This document shows positions 34,505-46,440 of a DNA stretch of 64,000 nucleotides, one piece after another; position 1 is the stretch's first letter; every line of letters starts with the position of its first letter. The stretch spans positions 25,953,119 to 26,017,118 of the forward strand of contig NC_061808.1 of assembly GCF_021462225.1 (NCBI RefSeq). Direction: 5' to 3'. The stretch is from Girardinichthys multiradiatus (Eukaryota > Chordata > Actinopteri > Cyprinodontiformes > Goodeidae). A program made the translations under genes and the position numbers. Under the pieces are notes generated by a model. That model made no database searches. It was not told where the DNA came from and worked only from the letters and a program-made list of their open reading frames with translations.

Positions 34505-36134
34505 CAGTACAGACCAAAAGTTTGGACACGCCTTCTCATTCAAAGAGTTTTCTTTATTTTCATGACTATGAACATTGTAGCTTCACTCTGAAGGCATAAA
34601 AACTATGAATTAACACATATGGAATTATATACTGAACAAAAAAGTGTGAAACAACTGAAAATATGTCTTACATTCTAGGTTCTTCAAAGTAGCCACCTTT
34701 TGCTTTGATTACTGCTCCGCACACTCTTGGCATTCTGTTGATGAGCTTCAAGAGGTAGTCACCTGAAATGGTTTTCACTTCACAAGTGTGCCCTGTCAGG
34801 TTTAATAAGTGGGATTTCAAGCCTTATAAATGGGGTAGGACCATCAGTTGTGTTGTGCAGGAGGTGGATACAGTACACAGCTGATAGTCCTACGGAATAG
34901 ACTGTTAGAATTTGTATTACGGCAAGAAAAAAGCAGCTAAGTAAAGAAAAACGAGTGGCCATCATTACTTTAAGAAATGAAGGTTAGTCAGTCCGAACAA
35001 TTGGGAAAAATTTGAAAGTGTCCCCAAGTGCAGTCGCAAAAACCATCAAGCGCTACAAAGAAACTGGCTCACATGAGGACCGCCCCAGGAAAGGAAGACC
35101 AAGAGTCACCTTTGCTGCGGACGATAAGTTAATCCGAGTCACCAGCCTCAGAAATCACAGGTTAACAGCAGCTCAGATTAGAGAACAGGTCAATGGCACA
35201 CAGAGTTCTAGCAGCAGACACATCTCTAGAACAACTGTTAAGAGGAGACTGTGTGAATCAGGCCTTCATGGTAAAATAGCTGCTAGGAAACCACTGCTGA
35301 GGACAGGCAACAAGCAGAAGAGACTTGTTTGGGCTAAAGAACACAAGGAATGGACATTAGACCAGTGGAAATCTGTGCTTTGGTCTGATGAGTCCAAGTT
35401 TGAGATCTTTGGTTTCAACCACCGTGTCTTTGTGTGGCGCAGAAGAGGTGAACGGATGGACTCTACATGCCTGGTTCCCACCGTGAAGCGTGGAGGAGGA
35501 GGTGTGATGGTGTGGGGGTGCTTTGCTGGTGACACCGTTGGGGATTTATTCAAAATTGAAGGCATACTGAACCAGCATGGCTACCACAGCATCTTGCAGC
35601 GGCATGCTATTCCATCCGGTTTACATTTAGTTGGACCATCATTTATTTTTCAACAGGACAATGACCCCAAACACACCTACAGGCTGTGTAAGGGCTATTT
35701 GACCAAGAAGGAGAGTGATGGGGTGCTGCGTCAGATGACCTGGCCTCCACAGTCACCGGACCTGAACCCAATCGAGATGGTTTGGGGTGAGCTGGACCGC
35801 ATAGTGAAGGCAAAAGGGCCAACAAGTGCTAAGCATCTCTGGGAACTCCTTCAAGACTGTTGGAAAACCATTTCAGGTGACTACCTCTTGAAGCTCATCA
35901 ACAGAATGCCAAGAGTTTGTGGAGCAGTAATCAAAGCAAAAGGAGGCTACTTTGAAGAACCTAGAATATAAGACATATTTTCAGTTGTTTCACACTTTTT
36001 TGTTCAGTATATAATTCCACATGTGTTAATTCATAGTTTTGATGCCTTCAGTGTGAAGCTGCAATATTCATAGTCATGAAAATAAAGAAAACTCTTTGAA
36101 TGAGAAGGTGTGTCCAAACTTTTGGTCTGTACCG
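34505..36134 (+). mobile_element. DD38E Tc1/mariner element
   Basis: 1630 bp with TA flanks (34503-34504, 36135-36136). Long inverted ends (roughly 170-200 bp) start CAGTACAGACCAAAAGTTTG and end AAACTTTTGGTCTGTACCG. It contains one + strand transposase. Spacing of the last two catalytic residues is 38, as reported for the 'Intruder' DD38E group of Tc1 relatives. Confidence 0.92.
34919..35971 (+). pseudogene. DD38E transposase, start codon lost and one early stop
   Basis: The expected start reads ACG at 34919 rather than ATG (ACGGCAAGAAAAAAGCAG), and TAG at 34985-34987 interrupts codon 23. From 34988 the frame is open to TAA 35971. The HTH is visible (LKVSPSAVAKTIKRYKETGS); catalytic D in WSDESKF, D in QQDNDPKH and E in DLNPIEMVW, with 38 residues between the last two. 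350 codons from the ACG to the last sense codon. Only point lesions are seen, so decay is recent. Confidence 0.88.
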
Positions 36135-36136
36135 TA

Positions 36137-37783
36137 TGTTTAACTAACAAGAGGGTTTTTTTCTTCCTTCTGCCTGCCTGGTTTAGAAAATACTTTCCTT
36201 TCATTGATGAAAAGATATACAGCATTCAGAGATGAAATTACTTTCCAAATGGCCTCTGACTCACCATCTCTATTCCCAGTGCTCTCTCAGCCTCCCTTTC
36301 CTCCTTCACCCCCCTCTCTCAACCTTCAGTTGTCCTTGTGAATGTTCTGTCTATTGTAACTGTATACAGCACTTATCACTTCAGACGGCAGAAAACCAGC
36401 TCAAGGACTACCGCCCACTCTTGTAATGCTCATAAATAGACTATTTGTCCAGGCTTATCAAGCACCTTACCCACTGAGTCTGTGTGGGTGCTTGTGGACA
36501 TTGTGTTGCTCATACTGAAATAGAACTTCACTGCTGTCGTGTGAGGGCGGATTTGAGCCTGTAGCAAGAGATACCAGTTTGAACAGGAAAACTGGTTGTT
36601 GTGTCGCTGACAATCAACTACAATGACTCAAAGTCTGTTTGCTATCTGCAGCCCTCTAAAACAGGTGTCACCTCTGCAAAGTTTTTTTTTTTTTTTTTTT
36701 CAGAACACAACACTCTTAAACTGCGTGGGATTTGACCATCAGCACATTCCTGGAGAGCTGGATCCCCAGAAGCAACAATTCCTCCATCCCCTCTTCCCTC
36801 CCTTCCTTCCTGCCGCCCTCGTGTCATCTCCTTTGCTTCCGTGGATTGCATCACTCGTCTGCTTCTTGGCCTTTTCTTGCTCAGACCCTTTAATCACATT
36901 TGGCACACATACAAATCACGCTAGTAAATATGCACACACCACAGTCTTGCACACACATTCACGGTGGGCAGGAGGCACCCCTGTCAGTCCTCATCCTGGT
37001 TTTGTGGCTTCAGCTGAAATTTTATGGTTGGTTTGAGTGGAGGATTCTGGAGGTTTTCCAGCTTCCCTTCAAAAGCTCTGTTCTTTTATTTCTCTCCTTC
37101 CATCTCTCTTTATTTTTCTCCTCTCTTTCCTGCCTCCTTTTTGTTTTTACCCACTTGCCCTCAAGGTCAGAAATATCCAGCGGTTTAGGTTTTAATCCCG
37201 GTGGATATGCCTTGCCTGACTCCCACTCTGCCTCTCCCTTCCTTTTTGCTTTTCTTGTGTTTGCTCAAATGCACATCCACACACAGACACACTTACTGTA
37301 AGCACACTAAGCCTCACTAATAATTCTCATTCAGGAAATACGTGGAAAAGCATTGCCGGTTCCAGCAGAAGACTGCACAGGCTGTCCAGTGTGTAACATT
37401 GAACATGGCATGAAACAAAAATCTGTTCAATCTGTGACTATAAAATGAGTGATCCTTATTGTTCCTCATGGCCCTGGCCACATTAACGAAAAACCTGTGG
37501 GTTCATGTTTTCCCTAAGTTGTGCAACATGGCAGAGGCCCAGGACTTGTGTAATAAAGGGGGGCCCTGGCTGCCTAAAAGAACACCAGTTCAACCATTTG
37601 TTTTCACCTCTTTGGCTTAATGTAGAAGTCTTTGTCAGGCAACTCTCTTACTCTCTGTCTCTCTTTTATGTTTATTAGCTCACATCAACTGGAAAGCACT
37701 TTTCAAACTGGTCCAATAAAAAATATCTTCCCAATTTTTGTTTAATATGTTTCAGTATTTGAGTAAAGAGATTCAGGTAATTC
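36137..37783. other. Intergenic DNA, nothing recognised
   Basis: C/T-rich tracts near 36270-36340, 36780-36860 and 37080-37260, a T20 run near 36680-36701 and CA-rich stretches. Open frames reflect composition. No exon or repeat termini seen. Confidence 0.35.
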
Positions 37784-37916
37784 AGTACCCAGTGAGATCC
37801 TATGTGCAGGAAGAACATGCGAACTCCATGCTGTAAAATCCCAGGCCAGGATTCAAATCTAGGACCTTTTTGCTGCAAAGCAGCAGTGCTAACAATTGCA
37901 CTGCCATACAGCCTGG
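37784..37916 (-). repeat. tRNA-derived SINE-like fragment (TTGCCTTGCAG family)
   Basis: Minus-orientation match to the repeat at 21538: GAACATGCGAACTCCATGCT, AATCCCAGGCCAGGATTCAA, CTTTTTGCTGCAAAGCAGCA, AACAATTGCACTGCC. GGATTCAAATC on the + strand is the complement of a B box. Truncated. Confidence 0.7.
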
Positions 37917-39467
37917 GCTCATTACTTTAAATATAAAAAAATATTCTGTAAAATATATGCTGAATATTTGGCAATATTAGATCACCTAGAAATTTAATGT
38001 AGCTCTATATGTCCAGATAGGAAACCTCAGTCCTCTTGCTGGAGTTGTTTTTCCAGGCCAGTCTGAGGTGACAGACTTAAGTCCCTACTCATTTCAAAAA
38101 TGCTATATATGATGCTGCCAATCAGTGACCAGATACAACATCATACAATTGTTTGCCAGGTTGGCCATGATGTCCGAGCTCCTAAAACCTAAAAAAAACA
38201 TAATCGTAGCATCTACTTTCCGTGAGAATGAAGCATGGCCATTTGTGGGAGATTTAAGTAATGGCACTTTGACATGATGAGTTTTTCACAAGCTAAACTC
38301 TGAGAGCCTATTCCTTATATGGCATAATATCACCATTCCACTCATGGTGGGTAGCATACCCCAGCATTGTGTGTATTGGAAGTTTATAACCTCAACTCAA
38401 ATAATACTTCCTGTAAAATTCATATTTTTTAACACTTTAGATTAAACAAAGCATACAATTATCCTATTACAAAAACAGAATAATCTTTGCAACAGTTTAT
38501 TGACTTATAATCTATCTGAACACTTTCTTCATGTCTCCACAGCATATTGAATATCCTGTTAATATGTCTGGGTTTGAACTGGGTCAGATCAGTTTCAGGG
38601 CTTTAAGAGGCACGGTATTTGAAAAGAATTTCTACATCAGATTACGTTTATTTTGACACGGGAAAAGAGAAAGTCCCACTAAAATAATCCACATAAACTT
38701 CTTGGTAAGCGCTGCACCTCACTGCCGGGTTTGGGCTTGTTGACACAACTGTTCAAGACAGATTGGCCTTCAAATATGCAGCTGGTTGTCAAATATACAG
38801 TGCCAAATTAACGTCAAGGTTTCCTCCCAAAGTTTGATGTTCTCAATTTTGCATTTGTCCATTTTCTTTGGGTAGTCTCCCAGAAACAGAGTAGACCACA
38901 GATATGAAAACACCTTTGCCCAAGCATACAGTTTAGCCGGCTCAACATTTGCTGAAACTGAATTTACTCTTTTTAAAATAGTTTGCTCAGTGTTTTCAGC
39001 TTCTTATTTTAAATGTAAATGCAATTATTTGATTTCTATCAGACTTAAGTATGAACAAAGCTTCAATTAAGAAAATCATCCGAAATGCTAGAAGAAAAGT
39101 GAAGGGGATTACCTTCTAGGTTTGATGTTGCCTAGCAGTAGGTGGAAAATTGAAGGAATTTATAATGTACGGGTACAGTCAAGACCTGAAAGTTAAATTA
39201 AGAACAGTGTTTCACTGTTGTCGAATTTTCTTAAGAATCGACGCCATGTTCTCATATACAGCCCAAATGGGCTGCAGCTATACAGAACATAAGTAAACAC
39301 CTTTAAAGTGGGGATTAGATTAAAACAGGCAAATGCAGGAGAACAAAAAAGAAAAAATACAAACGAGTGAACTGAAGAGAACTCTGAACCTTATGTGATG
39401 TCACTGCAGGCAATTAGGAAGCTTGTCTTTAGGAAGGTAGATTGTATCTTAGATAACCATTTAAAGA
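37917..39467. other. Intergenic DNA, nothing recognised
   Basis: AT-rich sequence without open frames of note, repeat ends or transposase similarity that I can identify. Confidence 0.35.
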
Positions 39468-39648
39468 TTTTTTTGGCAGAGGCCTTTATTTTTCAGTTTT
39501 TGACAGTGTGCAGACTGGAAAGGGGGGCAGACATTTGGCAAACATCGCCAGGTCTGGGACTTGAACCTGGGACAGCCGCAAAGAGGACAATAGCCTCTAT
39601 ATATGATCGCGCGATTAACCCCTACACCACCAGCGCCGCACGCAGGTG
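39468..39648 (-). repeat. tRNA-derived SINE-like repeat, second copy of the family at 1543
   Basis: TTTTTTTGGCAGAGGCCTTT, TTGACAGTGTGCAGACTGGA, GGGGGCAGACATTTGGC, GGTCTGGGACTTGAACCTGG, AATAGCCTCTATATATGATC, AACCCCTACACCACCAGCGC. GGACTTGAACC is the complement of a tRNA B box. Better preserved than the copy at 1543. Confidence 0.65.
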
Positions 39649-41729
39649 ACCATTTCTAACAAAATAATAAAACAAAAAGAAAAAAATTAACATGAAATGT
39701 TTATCTATAGGTGATGAATTATATTCAAAGTGAGCTGGATGGATTTTACAGAAAGTTCTGGCTATTTGCTTTAAATTATATACTTTCCTGAGTTAGGCGG
39801 AACATTTAGGGAATCTTTACTTTTAATGTACTGTCAGGACGTTTAAAAAGATTGTAATCTATTCCCATCTCAGTCACACAAGATCCAAATAATCTAAGGA
39901 AACAGACCTTTATTGCAAGAACCACCTTTTCTCCCTCAGTATGAACTCGGCTCTCCATAAACATCCCTCTAAAAACGAAGTCCAAATATGGAGTGGAGAG
40001 TGGGGAGAATAGTATGAGGGCAGGGAAATGATCTTTCTAGTTGTTCTTGCCATGACTGACACATTTACTGTGAAACAAGACAAGTAGTGGGTATGTTTGA
40101 GACTGATGGACAAAGACACTTTAAGAACAAGATGGAAGTTAATGCCTCTCTGTCACGCTCATACTGACATACAGAAACTAAAATGTTGACTTACTATCTA
40201 TCTAGCTTTGTCAGCTAACTGAGGTTACCAGAACTTATTTTTTCTTAACCAGGATGAATAGGAATTTTGCTGGGTTACAACCATCACAGCAGGACTGCAG
40301 TCCCTTTTTAGATCCTGAGTGTACTCCTCAATACCAACACTGCTTGTCACTTTTTCCATTATGAGCTCTCATTTGATCTGCTCCCATCAAAACAGCCTTC
40401 CGTCTGAGACAACTGTCACCGTTCATCCATATTACAGAGATAACATGGCCATCTTCTGTGGTTTGGTGGTGTCAGATGAGCTGAGTGTGGAGCAGACTGT
40501 CAGAGGGGAGGAGAATGATTCATTGGGTTGCTCTCTAATTGAATGATCCAGCATTCATCGTGGGCATGATGGTGAGATCACTGTCCATCATTAGACTTGC
40601 GGGTTTTGGAACTGAGCTGCAGAACAGAAGTGTTGCGCACTTGAGTCTTGGTTTGCCTGTCTAAGTTTAATCACAAACTGTAACCTCCTAATTTTCTTTG
40701 ACACTTCAGAAAGCCCTTGTCTAATAATATCATGACCCATGAAGGCCTCAGCTGGTTTGCATTTGTTTGCATGAAACACATTTGGTGGCAAGTTAAAAAT
40801 TACAACACTAATCACTGAATGATGTAATTAGTGATCTTTAACAGTGTCCGGTCTGTTCATCTGAAGCTTTTCTGTTGCATTTATATAGAAATTTCACACT
40901 GCTTCTGTCATTTTCCTTGGATTAATTTTACAAAATAATGATTACTTATTTGGGGAATTTTATATGTTAATGATGAGTGTTCTGATTTCACCTTTTTGTT
41001 GTTATCAGTGCAGGAAAAAGGTTACAAGCAATACAAGTTTTGCTTAGTATTACATAGTGTCTGTTCTCATTACAGAAGATCAATACGACAGATGAAACAT
41101 TTTTCCTATGGGTGTTTATAAGAAAAAGGTTTATAATGAGAATTAAAATGTTGGAATTTATTTCTAGCAGACACATATTGTAGCTGCCTTGGAACACAAC
41201 TGGTGGAGTGTTTGCTATAACAGTGCAAATTAAAAAGTTGCCAAATCAGTTGGAAAAGGTTTCAAGGTTGTCAACAACACAAGAGACTTCATCATCTGCA
41301 GTGATGTCCAATCTGCCATATCATAATGAGGGAAACGTTTAGGACAGCAGTAACTTTACAGGCTATTTTTCATTCTAACCTTCATTGTCAGCATCAAGTA
41401 GGGACTGAGGAATTAGAGTTAACACAAATGATCTTTGGCAGGATGTTTGGGCTCTGCCTGAAAGGTATGATGTGGAGCCAAGTCATTTGGGGGGATTCAC
41501 AAAATAGAGCTGAGGCTCTTTTGTGTCAAAAGGAGTAACTGGAAATGGTTTGGGGATCTGTCAAGGACTCTTCTCGTGTAGCTTTTTCAACTGGTAACTG
41601 ACCAGGGGGCAGATCCAGGACAGCCTAGAAAGATTATGTCTCTCAGCTACACATCTAAGAGGAAAGCACTGGCTGCTCTGCCTAAACTGCTAGTGTTTTC
41701 ACTTCAACTGCATAAGAATTCGAAAGTGG
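39649..41729. other. Intergenic DNA, possible old Tc1 traces
   Basis: No gene seen. Between about 41220 and 41600 there are weak + strand resemblances to a Tc1-like element (AAGGTTTCAAGGTTGTCAAC; GGAAATGGTTTGGGGATCTG) too degraded to bound. Confidence 0.3.
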
Positions 41730-42510
41730 AAAGTTAGATGGATAGAATAGATCTGTACTTTGCGCATGCAAATTGATAAGCTGTCCCTGGAAAGTCATTA
41801 GCTTGATCAATCTTTCCATCAACTCTGGCCCGTTTTCTTGCCCATCTTAAAGAAAAGCATCCCTTCAGAATGTTGCTGCCACCACCACCATGTTTCTCAG
41901 AGGTAATGTTGAGTGTATAGTTTTTCACTACACATAGGGTTAGGCATGTAGGCCAACAAGTTTTATTTTTGGTCTCATTGGACCAGAGCGCCTTCTTCTA
42001 CATGTTTTTGTGTACCCTATATAACTTGTAGCAAACTTTAAATAGGAGGTCTCATGGCTTTATTTTAACAATGGCTTACTTCCTGACACTTGGCCATATT
42101 TGTGGAGTGCATTAATAGCTGTCCTGCTGATAGATTCTTCCACCTGTTTTGTTGGTCCCTGTAGCTTTTCTAGAGCTATCGTTGGCCTTTTGCTTGCATT
42201 TCTGATTTTCAGATGATGGATATTATTTTACACCTAGATCCTGGTTTAAGCCTGTCCACAATTTTGACACTGATCTGTGTGGTGTGTTTATTGGTCGTTG
42301 TGGTACTGTCTGTTCAATAATGCCCTCTAACAAACCTCATAGTAAAGGGAACAGTATGCATATTCATGATTCATGATTTTTGTTTTTGTAGAAACATTTG
42401 GAAACCATGTATTTAACTTCTGCCTCACAACAATGAACTACTTGGTGTAGGCACATAAAATCCCAATAAAATACATGGAAGTCTGTGGTTGTAATGGGGC
42501 AAAATGGATA
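41730..42510 (-). mobile_element. Degraded Tc1-like remnant
   Basis: Minus-strand transposase fragments in order along +: CCATCAACTCTGGCCCG, AAAGCATCCCTTCAGAATGT then GCCACCACCACCATGTTT, GTCTCATTGGACCAGAGCG, ATTTGTGGAGTGCA, GATAGATTCTTCCACCTG, ending with terminal-like ATCCCAATAAAATACATGGA. No frame survives. Confidence 0.75.
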
Positions 42511-42686
42511 GCATTATTGGAGTTCATTGCACTCTATGGCATGTAGGCTAAGGAAATCTTTATTATTGTTAAAATAACTTATTCATAAAATGTGTTCAGC
42601 ATTATTGTATAGAAAGGAAAGGAAAATAAAAAATACACAATTTCTATAACTCTAATGTGAAGTATCTTTAAAAATGATTCCTAATA

Positions 42687-44283
42687 CAGTGCCTTGCGAA
42701 AGTATTCGGCCCCCTTGAACTGGTCAACCTCTTGCCACATCTCAGGCTTCAAACATAAAGATATAAAATTCTAATTTTTTGTGAAGAATCAACAACAAAT
42801 ATTGGATGTGTAATCTTTTTTAACAAATAAAAAACTGAAAAGTGGGGTGTGCAATATTATTTGGCCCCTTTACTTTCAGTGCAGCAAACTCACTCCAGAA
42901 GTTCAGTGAGGATCTCTGAATGATCCAATGTTGTCCCAAATGACTGATGATGATAAATAGAATCCACCTGTGTGTAATCAAGTCTCCGTATAAATGCACC
43001 TGCTCTGTGATAATCTCAGGGTTCTGTTCAAAGCGCAAAGAGCATCATGAAGACCAAGGAACACACCAGGCAGGTCCGAGATACTGTTGTGGAGAGGTTT
43101 AAAGCCGGATTTGGATACAAAAAGATTTTCCAAGCTTTAAACATCCCAAGGAGCACTGTGCAACCAATCATATTGAAATGGAAGGAGTATCAGACTACTG
43201 CAAATCTACCAAGACCCGGCCGTCCCTCTAAACTCTCATCTCGAACAAGGAGAAGACTGATCAGAGATGCAGCCAAGAGGCCCATGATCACTCTGGATGA
43301 ACTGCAGAGATCTACAGCTGAGGTGGGAGAGTCTGTCCATAGGACAACAATCAGTCGTACACTGCACAAATCTGGCCTTTATGGAAGAGTGGCAAGAAGA
43401 AAGCCATTTCTCAAATATATCCATAAAAAGTCTTGTTTAAAGTTTGCCACAAGCCACCTGGGAGACACACCAAACATGTGGAAGAAGGTGCTCTGGTCAG
43501 ATGAAACCAAAATCAAACTGTTTGGCCACAATGCAAAACGATATGTTTGGCGTAAAAGCAACACAGCTCATCACCCTGAACACACCATCCCCACTGTCAA
43601 ACATGGTGGTGGCAGCATCATGGTTTGGGCCTGCTTTTCGTCAGCAGGGACAGGGAAGATGGTCAAAATTAATGGGAAGATGGATGGGGCCAAATACAGG
43701 ACCATTCTGGAAGAAAACCTGTTGGAGTCTGCAAGAGACCTGAGACTGGGACGGAGATTTATCTTCCAACAAGACAATGATCCAAAACATAAAGCCAAAT
43801 CTACAATGGAATGGTTCACAAATAAACGTATCCAGGTGTTGGAATGGCCAAGTCAAAGTCCAGACCTGAATCCAATCGAGAATCTGTGGAAAGAGCTGAA
43901 GACTGCTGTTCACGAACGCTCTCCATCCAACCTCACTGAGCTCCAGCTGTTTTGCAAGGAAGAATGGGCAAGAATTTCAGTCTCGATGTGCAAAACTGAT
44001 AGAGACATACCCCAAGCAACTTGCAGTTGTAATTGTAGCAAAGGGTGGCGCTACAAAGTATTAACGCAAGGGGGCCGAATAATATTGCACGCCCCACTTT
44101 TCAATTTTTTATTTGTTAAAAAAGTTTGACACATCCAATAAATTTCATTCCACTTCACAATTGTGTCACACTTGTTGTTGATTCTTCACAAAAAATTAGA
44201 ATTTTATATCTTTATGTTTGAAGCCTGAAATGTGGCAAGAGGTTGACCAGTTCAAGGGGGCCAAATACTTTCGCAAGGCACTG
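42687..44283 (+). mobile_element. Tc1 (DD34E) element, nearly intact
   Basis: 1597 bp, TA at 42685-42686 and 44284-44285, ends CAGTGCCTTGCGAAAGTATT and AATACTTTCGCAAGGCACTG. The inverted repeats exceed 200 bp, but the 5' copy lacks about 30 bp present in the 3' copy (around 42789-42800, next to CAACAACAAATATTGGATG). One + strand transposase gene with a late frameshift. Confidence 0.94.
43047..44129 (+). pseudogene. Tc1 transposase, catalytic core intact, C-terminal frameshift
   Basis: Open for 360 codons from ATG 43047 (MKTKEHTRQVRDTVVERFKA). The paired HTH region (about 1-110; IPRSTVQPIILKWKE, then PGRPSKLSSRTRRRLI with a GRPR-like motif) and the DDE core are uninterrupted: D in WSDETKI, D in QQDNDPKH and E in DLNPIENLW, with 34 residues between the last two. 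After ARISVS the frame is shifted by a probable 2-base loss near 43985. The usual ending (AAKGGATKY-type, native stop at 44062-44064) is read out of frame, and translation runs to 44129. Only the last 25 or so residues are affected. Confidence 0.9.
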
Positions 44284-44285
44284 TA

Positions 44286-46124
44286 CGCTTTTACTGTGAA
44301 ACAATGTATCCCAAATAAATCAAAAACATTCATCAAGTAATACTAATAATAAGGCTGATTTAGTAAGTTTTTAGAAGAGGCAGAAAAGTAAGAGAGGGTG
44401 CTTGACCTCCTGTAAGAACCTGAGGAGTTTAGTACAGGTTGTCTTGATTGTTGCAACAGTACAGCTTCACAGATTAGCTGTCAAGTTTGAAATGATTCAG
44501 TGGAACTAGATCCATGGATCTGCTCCACGCATCTCTTCAGAACAATCAAAAGGGAACTTGTCAGCTTTCTTAACAAGTTGAGTACAGTGTTATTTTGATA
44601 CTGCATACATGTGTGGGTTTGGGGGGGCAGTCACTTTGACTTTCCCTCTGAAGTGCAAATCAGTTAGTTGGAGCAGGCAATCTTTTTCAAATGTGTCTAT
44701 TGGGTCTCACATCAGAGCACAAAGAACCAATTTACCCTTTCAGCACCGCACAAAGTAAACATGCAGGCTGCAGTCACAGCCTCTCCTCCACCCCTTCCTC
44801 CTCGTGCACGAGTGATAAAAGATACGAGGACCGGCGACCGGCTGCTGGGTACACACGTAAATGGACAAAGTGATCCAGTTTGCCTCATTAGAGCAAAACG
44901 CTGTGTTCCTGGTGACACCAGCAGACCTCGGTTGTCATGGAAACCATGCAGTTTTGTCACAGCCTCTATCCACATCTCTCTCATTCTCCCTCTATGTTTT
45001 TTTTCTTTCATTGAGGGGACAGTCAGATCACTGATACTCTACACCACAGGGCTATGACTCATGCACATCCTCTTGCATCTGGAACAAAAAAGGGGTGGGG
45101 GAAAAACACAGTGCGTATACACACACACACAAAAGAATACACACATAGAGACCGGTGCATACTTTCTGCAGACTTCACTGTAGTTGTATGCAAATGTGCA
45201 CTGATGGATTTATTGATGAAATAGCGACTATGCTTTACACTTTGAAAGCTGCATCACATTTTCTAACTCTCATCTCAGAGTGAGAACATTTCTATTAGTC
45301 AGTGGGATCTGGACCCTTAAATATCAGATAGATTATGTGCTTTACTTGCTGTTTTGTCTCACAGATCAGATGATGTGCTCGGCAATATTCCTACTTATTT
45401 AGGCCACTGGAGAGCAGAATATGTACAACTCTATGGAGGCAAAGCCAGAATGTGATTGATATGGAGGAGAATGACAAACTTAGCAAGCAGAACCTAATCT
45501 GATCTGCAACAGGATATTGACTGAAGCAATATGATTTGTTTTCCAGTTGCGCCGGGGGTATTTGATCTTTAGGAAGTTTGGACTATTGCAATCCACATGA
45601 CATACACATGCACACCCTAAGGTACAAGGTAGAACAAAGAGATGACTTACCCCAGTGTTGCATTGTTCTTCTGCCACTGCCTGCAGCTGTTTCATCAAAC
45701 TCCCTCATCTGGCAGCTCTTTACGTGCTTGCCTGGTGCACACACACACATCATGACCATTTATCTCTCCTGCCAGCTTGATCTGGTTGTTCATCTCTTCA
45801 ATATTTTCCTAACTCAGATGGACACGCATTACTCACCCCCCTTCCCTCTCTCCTCCCTCTATTTCGTTACTACATCTGGCTAAATATATTCCATATATGG
45901 AAGCATAGATTAGGGTTAAAAGCACATTTAAGAGATTTAATTAGGTTTTTGTGTTATTGTCATTGTCACAATTTCTCAGCTGTAGCATTGCTGTTCGTAG
46001 GCAGGTATTCAATAGATTGTGCATTTTCAGTTTTAACCTGTCTCTGCTGTCTTCATAATATTTTATCCGACATATTAACTAAAGATAGTGCATACTTTTT
46101 AAGTAAAATCAAAATGAAAAACAT
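44286..46124. other. Intergenic DNA, nothing recognised
   Basis: No gene seen. Includes a short CA repeat (about 45119-45130) and C/T-rich tracts (44780-44810, 45820-45870). Confidence 0.35.
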
Positions 46125-46440
46125 CAATTAAAATAGAAGCATGTGCCTTTGCCATTACTCTGGGTGAGCTGCAGAAATCCACAACTGAGGCAGGAGAATT
46201 TGTTGACAGGATAACCAGCCATGCACTCCAGAATCTGGTCTTTATGGAGGAGTGGCATTGTTGAAAGAAATCCATTAAGATTACCGTTCGCAGTTTGGCA
46301 CAAACTGCCGGGGACACAGTGAACATGTGGAAGAAAGTGCTCTGGTTAGATGAGACCGAATTCTAACTTTTTGGCCTATATGCAAAACACTATGTGTTGT
46401 GGAAAACTAACTGCAAAGCATCCTGATTTCCTGATTAGGC
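46125..46440 (+). mobile_element. Degraded Tc1-like fragment
   Basis: The + strand reads ITLGELQKSTTEAGEFVDRI-like sequence (46153-46212), then NMWKKVLWLDETEF near 46322-46365 (first catalytic Asp block) and a YAKHYVLWKTN block. Internal frameshifts; no ends. Confidence 0.8.

Noticed and set aside
36623..37301. Overlapping 133- and 137-codon open frames
   Set aside because: Driven by C/T-rich tracts that lack stops; a poly-T run lies inside the frame.
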